Made by a program: the position numbers and the translations under genes
Notes under the pieces: generated by a model
The model's input: the letters and a program-made list of their open reading frames with translations, nothing else
Database searches by the model: none
Told to the model about the DNA's origin: nothing
Assembly (NCBI GenBank): GCA_937870635.1
Contig: CALMZP010000097.1
Span: forward strand, 1 to 62,562
Direction of reading: 5' to 3'
From: an uncultured Acidobacteriota bacterium
GTDB taxonomy: Bacteria; Acidobacteriota; Thermoanaerobaculia; Gp7-AA8
Length of the DNA: 62,562 nucleotides
Part shown: in pieces, positions 8,331 through 18,158 of the stretch
Position numbering within the stretch: the stretch's first letter is position 1
Layout: each line of letters opens with the position of its first letter

Positions 8331-8468
8331 ATGAAGGAATTGAAGCATTCGTCACGTCTTGCCACCCGTTCCCCGATGCGCTCGGTTTCTCTTCAGATTC
8401 GGGAGTACCAGGTCACGGTGAAGGTCAAAACGTCGGTGCCTCAGGCGGTCCGTCCGGCGGTTCGCTAG
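8331..8468 (+). CDS. 45-residue basic leader ORF upstream of ribonucleotide reductase
   Basis: ATG at 8331 preceded by a strong Shine-Dalgarno (AGGGAGG) and a consensus-like promoter, ending in TAG at 8466-8468. The product begins MKELKHSSRLATRSPMRS and is rich in Arg, Lys, Ser and Val, with net positive charge and no Cys or membrane helix. I do not recognise it. It may be a true small protein, or a leader peptide whose translation influences the hairpin at 8583-8615 ahead of the reductase. No run of a single regulatory amino acid codon is obvious. Confidence 0.6.
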   Translation: MKELKHSSRLATRSPMRSVSLQIREYQVTVKVKTSVPQAVRPAVR

Positions 8469-8488
8469 GTTGATATGAAGAAGGCTTT

Positions 8489-8563
8489 CGGCTCTTGGCT
8501 CTTGGCTCTTGGGACGCTCGTGGCACGAGCTCCCCAGAGCCAGGAGCCCAGAGCCAAGAGCCG
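8489..8563. repeat. GGCTCTT-word inverted repeat in the reductase leader
   Basis: Three copies of the 7-nt word GGCTCTT on the left face the complementary AGAGCCA/AAGAGCC words on the right, with about 25 nt between the arms. It lies between the leader ORF and the terminator-like hairpin. Confidence 0.8.
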
Positions 8564-8582
8564 GTAACAGGAAGACAAGGCC

Positions 8583-8615
8583 GGGGACGGGAAGCGCGCG
8601 CCCGTCCCCCTTTTT
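8583..8615 (+). terminator. Intrinsic terminator-like hairpin before ribonucleotide reductase (possible attenuator)
   Basis: Stem GGGGACGGG (8583-8591) pairs with CCCGTCCCC (8601-8609), followed by C and five T. It ends 25 nt before the reductase ATG at 8641. No promoter is seen between the hairpin and that ATG, so transcripts from 8261 must read through it. Confidence 0.65.
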
Positions 8616-8640
8616 GTCTCCGGAAGGGAGCGAGGAGAAC

Positions 8641-11520
<2,880 letters not shown>

Positions 11521-11574
11521 GGTACCGGCGCATGGCATAGTCCCGCCGGGAGACCCGCGGGGAAGTTGCAGTAA

Positions 11575-11601
11575 GGGGCGGCCGAGAGGCCGCCCTTTTT
11601 T
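11575..11601 (+). terminator. Rho-independent terminator of ribonucleotide reductase
   Basis: Stem GGGCGGCC, loop GAGA, stem GGCCGCCC, then six T. It starts about 55 nt after the reductase stop codon. This is a textbook intrinsic terminator. Confidence 0.93.
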
Positions 11602-11708
11602 GTTCTCCGCGAACGGGAAAGTCCTGACCCGCTGTCAGGTTTCAGGATGTTTTCAGGCCGTCAGGTGTGCGCGGCGATAGCTTTGCCCACGCAAAAGGAG
11701 GAGGAATC

Positions 11709-11828
11709 ATGGATACGAAAGAAGTGGGAATTTTTCTACGACATGTGAGGGGAAGTGACGGGTCTGGCCTGGTGGTGCAGCGCTTGCCTGCCCTTCTACG
11801 AAATTTGAACCGTCGCCGCAGGCTCTAG
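11709..11828 (+). CDS. 39-residue basic small ORF with perfect Shine-Dalgarno
   Basis: ATG at 11709 follows AGGAGGAGGAATC; a TAGCTT -10-like box lies at 11678-11683, the same hexamer as in the reductase promoter. The product begins MDTKEVGIFLRHVRG and ends in an Arg-rich tail (NRRRRL). There is no membrane helix or Cys. TTCTACGA occurs twice within the ORF. I do not recognise it; it could be a small protein or the start of an ancient deleted gene. It stands between the reductase terminator and a long inverted repeat. Confidence 0.5.
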   Translation: MDTKEVGIFLRHVRGSDGSGLVVQRLPALLRNLNRRRRL

Positions 11829-11829
11829 G

Positions 11830-11927
11830 GTCACGCACCCTGAGCCGCGGAGACGGCGAAGGGACTCAAAATGCGCCGCCGTCGCATCCTGAGGCCCTTC
11901 GGCGTCTTCGCGCCTTCAGGGTGACGT
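11830..11927. repeat. Long hairpin repeat, TCACCCTGAAG family
   Basis: Left arm ACCCTGAGCCGCGGAGACGG pairs imperfectly with right arm GGCGTCTTCGCGCCTTCAGG, total about 98 nt. It is a divergent relative of the hairpins at 44056-44144, 48493-48580 and 53419-53519. Confidence 0.8.
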
Positions 11928-11951
11928 GGCTCGTTTCTCCGTCTCGTGCCT

Positions 11952-11990
11952 CGTCACCCGTCACCCGTCACCCGTCACCGTCACTCGTCA
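11952..11990. repeat. CGTCACC heptamer array
   Basis: Four perfect tandem CGTCACC units (11952-11979), followed by degenerate GTCACTCGTCA. Confidence 0.85.
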
Positions 11991-12051
11991 CGCCGGGTCA
12001 GGCACGGCTACTGCTCAGTCCGGATTGAGTGAATCACGCGGAACGGTCTCG

Positions 12052-13389
12052 ATGAGCTTTGTCGGATGGCTGGCGCTGGCTGGCGTGCTCTTCCTCGTCA
12101 TGGCGCTTTCCTCGGCCGTGCTGAGGCGCCTGCCTGTCTCCACGTCCCTGATCTATCTCGGCTGCGGCGTCGTGGCCGGCCCTCTCGGTTTCGGGTGGAT
12201 GAGACTCGATCTGATCGAGCACGCCGGATGGATGGAGCGGCTCAGCGAGATCGCCGTGATCGTCTCGCTGTTCGTCGGAGGGCTGAAGCTCCGGCTTCCG
12301 CTGCGTGCTCCGGCCTGGAAGGCCGCTTACGTCCTGGCAGGGCCGGTGATGATCGCGTGCATTGCCGCCGTCGGCGTCGCCGGCCACCTCGTCTTCGGCC
12401 TCGATTGGTGGCTGGCGCTGCTGGTCGGAGCGGTGCTCGCGCCGACGGACCCTGTTCTGGCAGGCAGTGTGACCGTCAGCAAAGCCGGCGACGACGATCG
12501 CCTCCGTTATGCGCTTTCCGGTGAGGCCGGTCTCAACGACGGCGCCGCGTTTCCCTTCGTCGTGTTCGCGCTTTTATGGATGACGCACGGCTCGGTCGGC
12601 GGCTGGCTCACGCAATGGGCACTCGGCAAACTGCTCTGGGCTGTGCCCGCCGGTCTCCTCATCGGCTACCTGCTCGGACAGATGGGCGGACGCCTCACGA
12701 TTTTTCTCCGCCGCTGGCACCGGGACGTGGAGTCGCCCAACGACTTCATCGCCCTGGCGCTGATCGCGCTTTCCTACGCCCTGACGCAGGCCGTCGGAGG
12801 ATGGGGATTTCTCGCGGCCTTTGCGGCGGGCGTCGGAATGCGCAGCGCCGAACGTCGCATCGTCCGAGCCAGCCCGCATCCCGATCACGCGGCCCGCTCG
12901 GATCAGACCATTCGCGATCATCCGCCCGCCGAGACTCTCGTCGGGAGAGTCGTCGAGGCTGACGAGATGAGCGAGCCGGCTGTTGCTGCAGGCGTCGTCC
13001 TTCACGACGCCGTGACCTTCGGCGACACGGTCGACCGCCTCCTCGAAGTGTTGCTGGTCCTCGCGGTCGGGATTGCGCTCGGAACGCACTGGGACTCGCG
13101 TGCCCTGGTTCTGGCCCTTCTGCTGTTGTTCGTGATCCGTCCGCTGGCCACCCATGTCTTTCTCATCGGAACGCCGACATCCGTCCCGCAGAGGTGGTTC
13201 ATCGGATGGCTGGGCATTCGAGGGATCGGCAGCATTTACTACCTCACGTACTCGCTCAGTCACGGGCTGACTGGAGGGGCTGCGGAAACGGCCGTCAGCC
13301 TCACGATGTCCGTCGTCGCGGTGAGCATCCTTCTTCATGGCGCGAGCGCCCAGCCGCTCCTCGATCGCTACCAGGCCTCGTTGAGGTAG
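12052..13389 (+). CDS. CPA1-type Na+/H+ (cation/proton) antiporter
   Basis: 445 residues with about 12 predicted helices. It exchanges Na+ or K+ for protons across the inner membrane. The family ion-binding segments are visible: APTDPVLAGS (unwound helix Thr-Asp) and GLNDGAAFPF (Asn-Asp pair). The NhaP-like topology has a short hydrophilic loop after helix 9. The ATG at 12052 begins directly at the first helix (FVGWLALAGVLFLVM). An upstream in-frame start at 11926 would translate the CGTCACC array and is rejected. There is no regulatory TrkA-C domain at the C-terminus. It appears monocistronic. Confidence 0.9.
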   Translation: MSFVGWLALAGVLFLVMALSSAVLRRLPVSTSLIYLGCGVVAGPLGFGWMRLDLIEHAGWMERLSEIAVIVSLFVGGLKLRLPLRAPAWKAAYVLAGPVMIACIAAVGVAGHLVFGLDWWLALLVGAVLAPTDPVLAGSVTVSKAGDDDRLRYALSGEAGLNDGAAFPFVVFALLWMTHGSVGGWLTQWALGKLLWAVPAGLLIGYLLGQMGGRLTIFLRRWHRDVESPNDFIALALIALSYALTQAVGGWGFLAAFAAGVGMRSAERRIVRASPHPDHAARSDQTIRDHPPAETLVGRVVEADEMSEPAVAAGVVLHDAVTFGDTVDRLLEVLLVLAVGIALGTHWDSRALVLALLLLFVIRPLATHVFLIGTPTSVPQRWFIGWLGIRGIGSIYYLTYSLSHGLTGGAAETAVSLTMSVVAVSILLHGASAQPLLDRYQASLR

Positions 13390-13434
13390 CGGGCCCGGCA
13401 GGTCCTTTGCTCATTCCCGGGGGAGGAGGTCCCG

Positions 13435-13854
13435 ATGCGCGCCGCCGATTTACAGAAGGTTCTGGAAACACTGACCGATACGCTCACCGACTCGTTCGAC
13501 CACATGGCTCACAGATTCGCCGAGGGAGCCGAAAAACTCGGCGATGAGTATGGACACCTTGCGGACTTTTCCGCGGGATGGAAGAAGCTCTCCAGGAGCG
13601 GCCGACGGCTGTTCGTGGAGCAGCTCGTCAAATCATCAGGGCTGGTCATTGCCACCTCGGTCGCCACGAAGGCCGGCCTCAACCTCGCGGACAAACAGCA
13701 GAAGAAGCTGCGCGCGGCGGTCCTCGCCGTTGCGGACCTCGCCGCGCCTGCGATCAAGAAGGGAAAAAAGAAGGCGAAAAAGGCGAAGAAGGACGCCGAG
13801 AAGGGCGCGGAGAAAACGAAGAAGAAGTTGAAAAAGAAGCTGAAGAAGAAGTAG
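13435..13854 (+). CDS. Small protein with a lysine-rich C-terminal tail
   Basis: 139 residues, with a good Shine-Dalgarno (GGAGGAGG) before the ATG. Residues 1-105 are mostly helical and amphipathic, with a moderately hydrophobic segment near 65-85. The last 32 residues are almost only Lys, Ala and Gly in motifs such as KKGKKKAKKAKK and KKKLKKKLKKK, like the tails of bacterial histone H1-like proteins. The tail could bind nucleic acid, polyphosphate or membranes. It ends three bases before the next gene, so the two are likely co-transcribed. I do not recognise a domain. Confidence 0.75.
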   Translation: MRAADLQKVLETLTDTLTDSFDHMAHRFAEGAEKLGDEYGHLADFSAGWKKLSRSGRRLFVEQLVKSSGLVIATSVATKAGLNLADKQQKKLRAAVLAVADLAAPAIKKGKKKAKKAKKDAEKGAEKTKKKLKKKLKKK

Positions 13855-13857
13855 CCG

Positions 13858-14478
13858 ATGCCTGCCAATAACCCCGACCTTCACGGCAGCGTCCCCGAAA
13901 GCTCTCGCACCGTCCTTCTGCTCATCGACGTCATCAACGACCTCGAGTTCGAGGGATCGGAGAAGCTCCTGCGTCACGCCCTGCCAATGGCGCGGCGGCT
14001 GGCGAGGCTCAAGGCGCGCGCGCGCCGCGCCGGCATCCCGGCCATCTACGTGAACGACAACTTCGGAAGGTGGCAATCAGATTTCCGCCGCGTGGTGGAC
14101 CATTGCCTCGAGGACGGCGTGCGCGGAGAGCCGATCGTCAAGCTCCTCGAGCCGAAGGACGACGATTACTTCGTTCTCAAACCGAAGCACTCGGCGTTCT
14201 TCGCAACCACGCTGGACACGCTCCTTTCGTATCTCGGCGCGAAGACTCTGATCATTACCGGCATCGCCGGAAACATCTGCATTCTCTTCAGCGCGAACGA
14301 CGCCTACATGCGCGACTTCAACCTGATCGTCCCGTCCGACTGCGTCTCCTCGAATACCGCCGAGGAGAATCGACATGCCTTGAGGCAGATGAAAAAGGTG
14401 TTGAAGGCAGACATCACCCCGTCGCCGAAGCTGAAGCTCCCGGCGCGGCGGCGGCGCCGCGTGACTCAGAGAGGCTGA
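13858..14478 (+). CDS. Isochorismatase-like cysteine hydrolase
   Basis: 206 residues with the Rossmann-like alpha/beta hydrolase fold of the isochorismatase/nicotinamidase family. The triad positions are visible: Asp in LLLIDVINDLEF, Lys in VLKPKHSAF, and the nucleophile Cys in GIAGNICILFSA. It probably hydrolyses a small amide or vinyl ether, but the substrate cannot be deduced. The C-terminal tail is basic (PARRRRRVTQRG). The gene follows the Lys-rich protein by 3 nt, suggesting one transcript, and its last 13 bases overlap the 3' end of the convergent pseudogene. Confidence 0.87.
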   Translation: MPANNPDLHGSVPESSRTVLLLIDVINDLEFEGSEKLLRHALPMARRLARLKARARRAGIPAIYVNDNFGRWQSDFRRVVDHCLEDGVRGEPIVKLLEPKDDDYFVLKPKHSAFFATTLDTLLSYLGAKTLIITGIAGNICILFSANDAYMRDFNLIVPSDCVSSNTAEENRHALRQMKKVLKADITPSPKLKLPARRRRRVTQRG

Positions 14479-15031
14479 GACTCGAACAGCAGCGGTTCGT
14501 CACCGAGCTCGACGCCGAACAACTCCCTTGCGTGACGGCGAACCTGCTTTGGATCGATCGGCGTATCGCTGCGCACACCATTGCGATACCGCGTGATCAT
14601 CGTCGTCCTGAGGATGACCCGATCGCCCGGACGCAATCGCTGCATGGTGAATGTGCGGCGGAACACCGAAGAAGGATGCGTGGCGGTGTAGTAGTTGGCC
14701 ATCTCGATGTCGGCCGCCGAATGCGGCACATCGCCGAAGTCGTAGAGTTCCTCGCTCTCCTCACCGCAGTGCATCGAGAGCATCCAGAAATGACCGAGGC
14801 GGCGCAGAGAGTAGGCGAGGCCGTCCTGCACGACCCGGACACCGCCCCGGATCGGGATCGGTTCGAGAAGCCCCTGACCCCCGAATCCGACATCCGCGAG
14901 TTGTCGAAAGGAAACGCCGCGAGGTGCGCCACGTGGACTTGGCGCAATGTCTCGACCGTTGGTGGCAGCGGCCGGGCGAGGCCCAGGCGCGAGAGATAGG
15001 CATCGAGGCGCACCGCGTCATCGTATGACAT
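14466..15031 (-). pseudogene. Arylamine N-acetyltransferase (NAT) remnant with internal deletion
   Basis: Two pieces of one NAT protein are visible in different frames on the minus strand. From the ATG at 15031 comes the N-terminal piece DAYLSRLGLARPLPPTVETL to HLAAFPFDN, ending near 14895. From about 14880 the second frame gives LLEPIPIRGGVRVVQDGLAY to THPSSVFRRTFTMQRL and on to the stop at 14466. The middle of the protein, with the catalytic Cys (RGGxCxE) and the active-site His (DHL), is missing. The best explanation is a deletion of roughly 100 codons that also changed the frame. NAT enzymes are normally about 260-280 residues. Confidence 0.75.
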
Positions 15032-15073
15032 CGCTCATACCTGCGACCGCGGCCCCGCTCCATCATCGGTCTC

Positions 15074-15262
15074 ATGAGCCAACCTGTCTGTCTTCTCTGT
15101 GAGCGCGATTCGGAAGTCGTCCCCCTCATCTCGCTGATATACCAGCGGCGGAACATCCATGTATGCCCGCAGCACCTGCCGGTGCTCATCCACGACCCGG
15201 GTCAGCTCGTCGGCCTGCTGCAGGGAGCGGAGACGTTCCGGCCGGCGGATATTCACGATTGA
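15074..15262 (+). CDS. Small Cys/His zinc-binding-type protein
   Basis: 62 residues. CLLCERDSE near the N-terminus and NIHVCPQHLPVLIHDP in the middle supply three Cys and two or three His that could hold one zinc. The composition and tight length argue for a real gene, but I know no function. The start at 15074 is the only ATG before the motif. An inverted repeat follows at 15292. Confidence 0.65.
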   Translation: MSQPVCLLCERDSEVVPLISLIYQRRNIHVCPQHLPVLIHDPGQLVGLLQGAETFRPADIHD

Positions 15263-15291
15263 GAGGTACCACGGAGAGGCTGGACGACCAT

Positions 15292-15374
15292 AACCACAGA
15301 GGGCACAGGGTTCACAGAGACACACAGAGGTGAGTTCTCTGAGTATCTCTGTGACCTCTGTGTCCTCTGTGGTT
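15292..15374. repeat. ACCACAGAGG-word hairpin repeat
   Basis: Left arm AACCACAGAGGGCACAGGG plus ACACAGAGG words; right arm CTCTGTGACCTCTGTGTCC and CTCTGTGGTT. Inverted arrays of an ACAGAGG-type word lie around a short centre. Very similar elements are familiar from Planctomycetes and Acidobacteriota genomes. Confidence 0.85.
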
Positions 15375-15411
15375 GCTTTTCCTGAGATATGCAGCATGCC
15401 GCCCGTTCCCC

Positions 15412-15440
15412 CAGGTCCCTCGCTCACGCTCGGGATGACA
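15412..15440. repeat. Half copy of the GTCATCCCGAGCG hairpin family
   Basis: CAGGTCCCTCGCTCACGCTC followed by GGGATGACA matches one arm of the elements at 29025-29122 and 61710-61806. The other arm is missing. Confidence 0.7.
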
Positions 15441-15469
15441 CGCTTTAGGGCCTCACTCCGGATTACCAT

Positions 15470-15694
15470 ATGTGCATGCGCGCAATGGTCATCGTCGGTC
15501 TCATCCTCGTGGTTCTCGGTGTGGCCTCGCTTTTCGTTCCCATTCCGCGAAAAGAGAAGCGGGGATTCGATGCCGGCGGCGTCTCGATCGGCATCGAGAC
15601 CACGCGCCGTGAGATCGTCCATCCCGCTGTCAGCGCGCTTCTGATTGGCGGCGGCATCGCCCTGACGATCACCGGCACCCGCAGACGACGGTGA
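15470..15694 (+). CDS. Small two-helix membrane protein
   Basis: 74 residues: hydrophobic helix MVIVGLILVVLGVASLFV, a short soluble loop with KEKRGFDAGGVSIGIETTRR, then a second helix VSALLIGGGIALTITG and a basic end. Its TGA overlaps the GTG start of the next gene by four bases (GTGA), so the two are translationally coupled. Function unknown. In-frame alternative starts exist at 15476 and 15485. Confidence 0.65.
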   Translation: MCMRAMVIVGLILVVLGVASLFVPIPRKEKRGFDAGGVSIGIETTRREIVHPAVSALLIGGGIALTITGTRRRR

Positions 15695-16923
15695 GTTTCG
15701 ACAACCCGCTGGTCGATCTCGTCATCGCGCTCGGCCTCGGCCTGCTCGTCGGGCTGCAGCGCGAGAGCCAGGCGCGCACCGCCGGCCTTCGCACCTTTGC
15801 CCTCGTCACCCTCGGCGGCGCGATCGCGGGAATGCTCGTCCCCGCGGCCGGCGGGTGGGTCGTCGGCAGCGGTCTTCTCGCCGTAGCGATCCTGGGCGCG
15901 ATCGATCACTTCGCCGACAACAAGAATGGCCGCACAGGACTGACCACAGAGGCGGCCATGGTGGCGATGTACCTGATCGGGGTGGTGGTCACGGTCCTCG
16001 ACGAACGCCTCGGCGTCGTCCTCGCCGGCACCGTAGCGGTGCTCCTTCAGGCGAAAGCGCGCTTCCGCAGGGTGATGGATCGCCTCGGGCACGACGACGT
16101 CCGGGCCATCATGCAGTTCACCCTTCTCTCCCTGGTGATCCTGCCGATCCTGCCGAACCGCGACTTCGGACCGTGGGCAGTCCTGAACGTTTTCGAGATC
16201 TGGCTTCTCGTCGTTCTCATCGTCGGCATCAACCTGGCCGGCTACATCGCATGGAAGTTCGTACGCGCCGATACGGGCGCCCTGCTCACCGGAGTCCTGG
16301 GCGGTGTCATCTCGAGCACCGCGACGACGGTGAGCTATTCACGCCGCACCCGCGAACAGAGCGACGGCGCGGCAATGTCGGCTGTCGTCATCATGATCGC
16401 GACGACGGTGGTGCTGGTCCGCGTGCTGATCGAGATCGCGGTCATCGCTCCGCAGATTCTGCGAGGTGTGATGGTGCCGATCGCGATCGTGTTCGCCATG
16501 GCCGCGGCGCTGTCCGCTGCGATGTGGTGGCGCGTGCGCGGTCAGGCCGCGGACATGCCGCAGCAGAAGAATCCGACGATGCTTCGCGCCGCCCTGATCT
16601 TCGGAGCGCTGTACGCGGTCGTGCTGATCGCCGTGGCATGGGTGAAAGAGGCGGCCGGCGAGTCGGGGCTGTACGTCGTGGCCGCGGTCGCGGGGCTCAC
16701 GGATGTCGACGCGATCACGCTCTCGACGGCGCAGATGGCGAAGGCGGGAGAGATCGGTCCGGCACTGACGTGGCGGGTGATACTCGTGGCGTTCGTGTCG
16801 AATCTGGTGTTCAAGGCGGGGATCATCGCAGCGATCGGGTCGCGGCGGCTCCTCGCCACCGTCGCAATGCTCTTCGGAATCCTTGGTGCCGGCGCGGGAA
16901 TCGTGATGATCGTTCACCCCTGA
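15691..16923 (+). CDS. MgtC/SapB-type membrane protein with DUF4010 domain
   Basis: 410 residues. The N-terminal about 140 residues are MgtC/SapB-like (GLGLLVGLQRESQARTAGLRTFALVTLGGA, with the family Arg and Glu in the first loop). The rest is the DUF4010 polytopic domain (GVISSTATTVSYSRRT, GLTDVDAITLSTAQMA). Such proteins are inner-membrane; MgtC relatives affect Mg2+ homeostasis and ATP synthase, but the role of the DUF4010 fusion is unknown. The GTG at 15691 overlaps the preceding stop. Confidence 0.88.
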   Translation: MSFDNPLVDLVIALGLGLLVGLQRESQARTAGLRTFALVTLGGAIAGMLVPAAGGWVVGSGLLAVAILGAIDHFADNKNGRTGLTTEAAMVAMYLIGVVVTVLDERLGVVLAGTVAVLLQAKARFRRVMDRLGHDDVRAIMQFTLLSLVILPILPNRDFGPWAVLNVFEIWLLVVLIVGINLAGYIAWKFVRADTGALLTGVLGGVISSTATTVSYSRRTREQSDGAAMSAVVIMIATTVVLVRVLIEIAVIAPQILRGVMVPIAIVFAMAAALSAAMWWRVRGQAADMPQQKNPTMLRAALIFGALYAVVLIAVAWVKEAAGESGLYVVAAVAGLTDVDAITLSTAQMAKAGEIGPALTWRVILVAFVSNLVFKAGIIAAIGSRRLLATVAMLFGILGAGAGIVMIVHP

Positions 16924-17104
16924 GGCGCCGGCCACTGGGCGGGATCGGCCGGAAGGAAAAGCTTCTTCCCCTCGAACGCGAAAAGCCGCCGCTTTCGAAC
17001 TGCTTGAGCTCGGTGACGGGAATCGCGACCCACCGTTCGCGCGGCGCGCGTACGTGATGGATCGCGTCGAGGCGGATGCGCGTCTCGTCGAGCAGGGCGG
17101 GCAC
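16914..17104 (-). pseudogene. Small ORF broken by a one-base shift in a T run
   Basis: The gene starts at GTG 17104, one base after the stop of the dehydrogenase upstream of it on this strand, which suggests coupling. It reads naturally for about 40 codons (LDAIHHVRAPRERWVAIPVT, ELKQFESGGF). After a run of four T near 16981-16984 the good sequence continues in another frame as AFEGKKLFLPADPAQWPAPQ and then stops at 16914. One extra T would restore a 63-residue protein. It may be a real frameshift or a sequencing or assembly error. Confidence 0.5.
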
Positions 17105-17105
17105 G

Positions 17106-18128
17106 TCAGCTCACCGTCACCCCGGGAAACGTCGTGATGAAATCCGCTCCGAATCGCCGGGCCGGTGTGAGGCTGCCGGCCTGCACGGGCTCATGGAGGA
17201 CGCGCATCGCGGACTCGATCGCAGTCAGGACCGTCAGCGCGTAGCCTTCCGGTGTTCTCATCGACATCGCCGCCGACCCGCCCCGTGTGTTGGAGGCGCA
17301 GCCCCACAGCTCCATGTGCCCGCGTTCGCGAGCTCCTGCGTCGGGTCCGGCCTGTCGCGAGGCGCGGCCTCGCAGGATCCATTTCACCGGCGGACTTGCG
17401 AGGATCGGCAGGAAAGGACGGATCTTGCGGAGGCGCGCGGCGGCGCGCCGCGAAGTCGCGCGGTAGACGCGGATGTTCGGGATACCCGTCGTGTGAAAGG
17501 CGGTCGATACGTCGCCCCACGGGATCGTCATCGCCAGATGAGAGCCACTCGGAAACGGGATCTGCCGGGTATCGTGAAGAACGGGAACGCGGACGATCAC
17601 GCCGTCGCGGCGAATCGCACCGCCCTCCCGAAGGCCTTCGATGATCGTCTTCTGCGTGCCCGCGCTGACGCCGGCGCCGCCGGTGAACGCGAGAATCAGA
17701 TCGACTGCGTCGGGAACGCGGGCTTTGAGCATCGCCGCCAGACAGTCGGAAGGGACGACATCGAATCCGACACCGGGCAGCAGCGTGACCCCGCGCTGTT
17801 TCGCGTCGGCGTCGAGTTTCATGATCGACTCGAAGACGGAGATCTCGCCGGTGATATCGAGGTAATGCGCGCCGGCGTCCAGGCAGGCGCGGACCATCGG
17901 TTGGCTCGTGTGCACGAAAGGTCCCGCGCAATGCAGGACCAGTGAGATTCCGTCGAGCCGGGGCCGGTCGACATCGAAGACGCGCGATTCACATCCGAGC
18001 TCGGTGGCCAGCGTCCCGATGCGATGAGCGTTTCGTCCTGCGAGAACCGGCCTTTCGTTCCGGCGCACGGCCTCACGCGCGATCAACTCGCCGGTGTAGC
18101 CGTTAGCGCCGTAGATCATCCATTTCAT
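17106..18128 (-). CDS. Saccharopine dehydrogenase-like NAD(P)-binding oxidoreductase
   Basis: 340 residues. An N-terminal Rossmann fold (MIYGANGYTGELIAREAVRR) is followed by CAGPF and the GAHYLDITGE motif, typical of the saccharopine dehydrogenase/trans-acting enoyl reductase group. Members reduce or oxidise diverse substrates, including lipids, so the specific reaction cannot be given. The ATG at 18128 places the Rossmann glycine motif at the N-terminus; the frame stays open far upstream through the divergent ATP-grasp gene, which is a shadow. The divergent gene starts 30 nt away, so the promoters overlap. Confidence 0.85.
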   Translation of the reverse strand: MKWMIYGANGYTGELIAREAVRRNERPVLAGRNAHRIGTLATELGCESRVFDVDRPRLDGISLVLHCAGPFVHTSQPMVRACLDAGAHYLDITGEISVFESIMKLDADAKQRGVTLLPGVGFDVVPSDCLAAMLKARVPDAVDLILAFTGGAGVSAGTQKTIIEGLREGGAIRRDGVIVRVPVLHDTRQIPFPSGSHLAMTIPWGDVSTAFHTTGIPNIRVYRATSRRAAARLRKIRPFLPILASPPVKWILRGRASRQAGPDAGARERGHMELWGCASNTRGGSAAMSMRTPEGYALTVLTAIESAMRVLHEPVQAGSLTPARRFGADFITTFPGVTVS

Positions 18129-18146
18129 GGAGGCTCGACTGCGGAT

Positions 18147-18152
18147 CATAAT
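18147..18152 (+). promoter_or_regulatory. -10-like hexamer CATAAT before the ATP-grasp gene
   Basis: Six bases separate CATAAT from the GTG at 18159. The whole space between the two divergent start codons is only 30 nt. Confidence 0.5.
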
Positions 18153-18158
18153 CGCAGA

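Noticed and set aside
8200-8640. Cobalamin riboswitch before the B12-dependent reductase
   Set aside because: No recognisable B12-box or the conserved core could be found by eye; a covariance-model search would be decisive.
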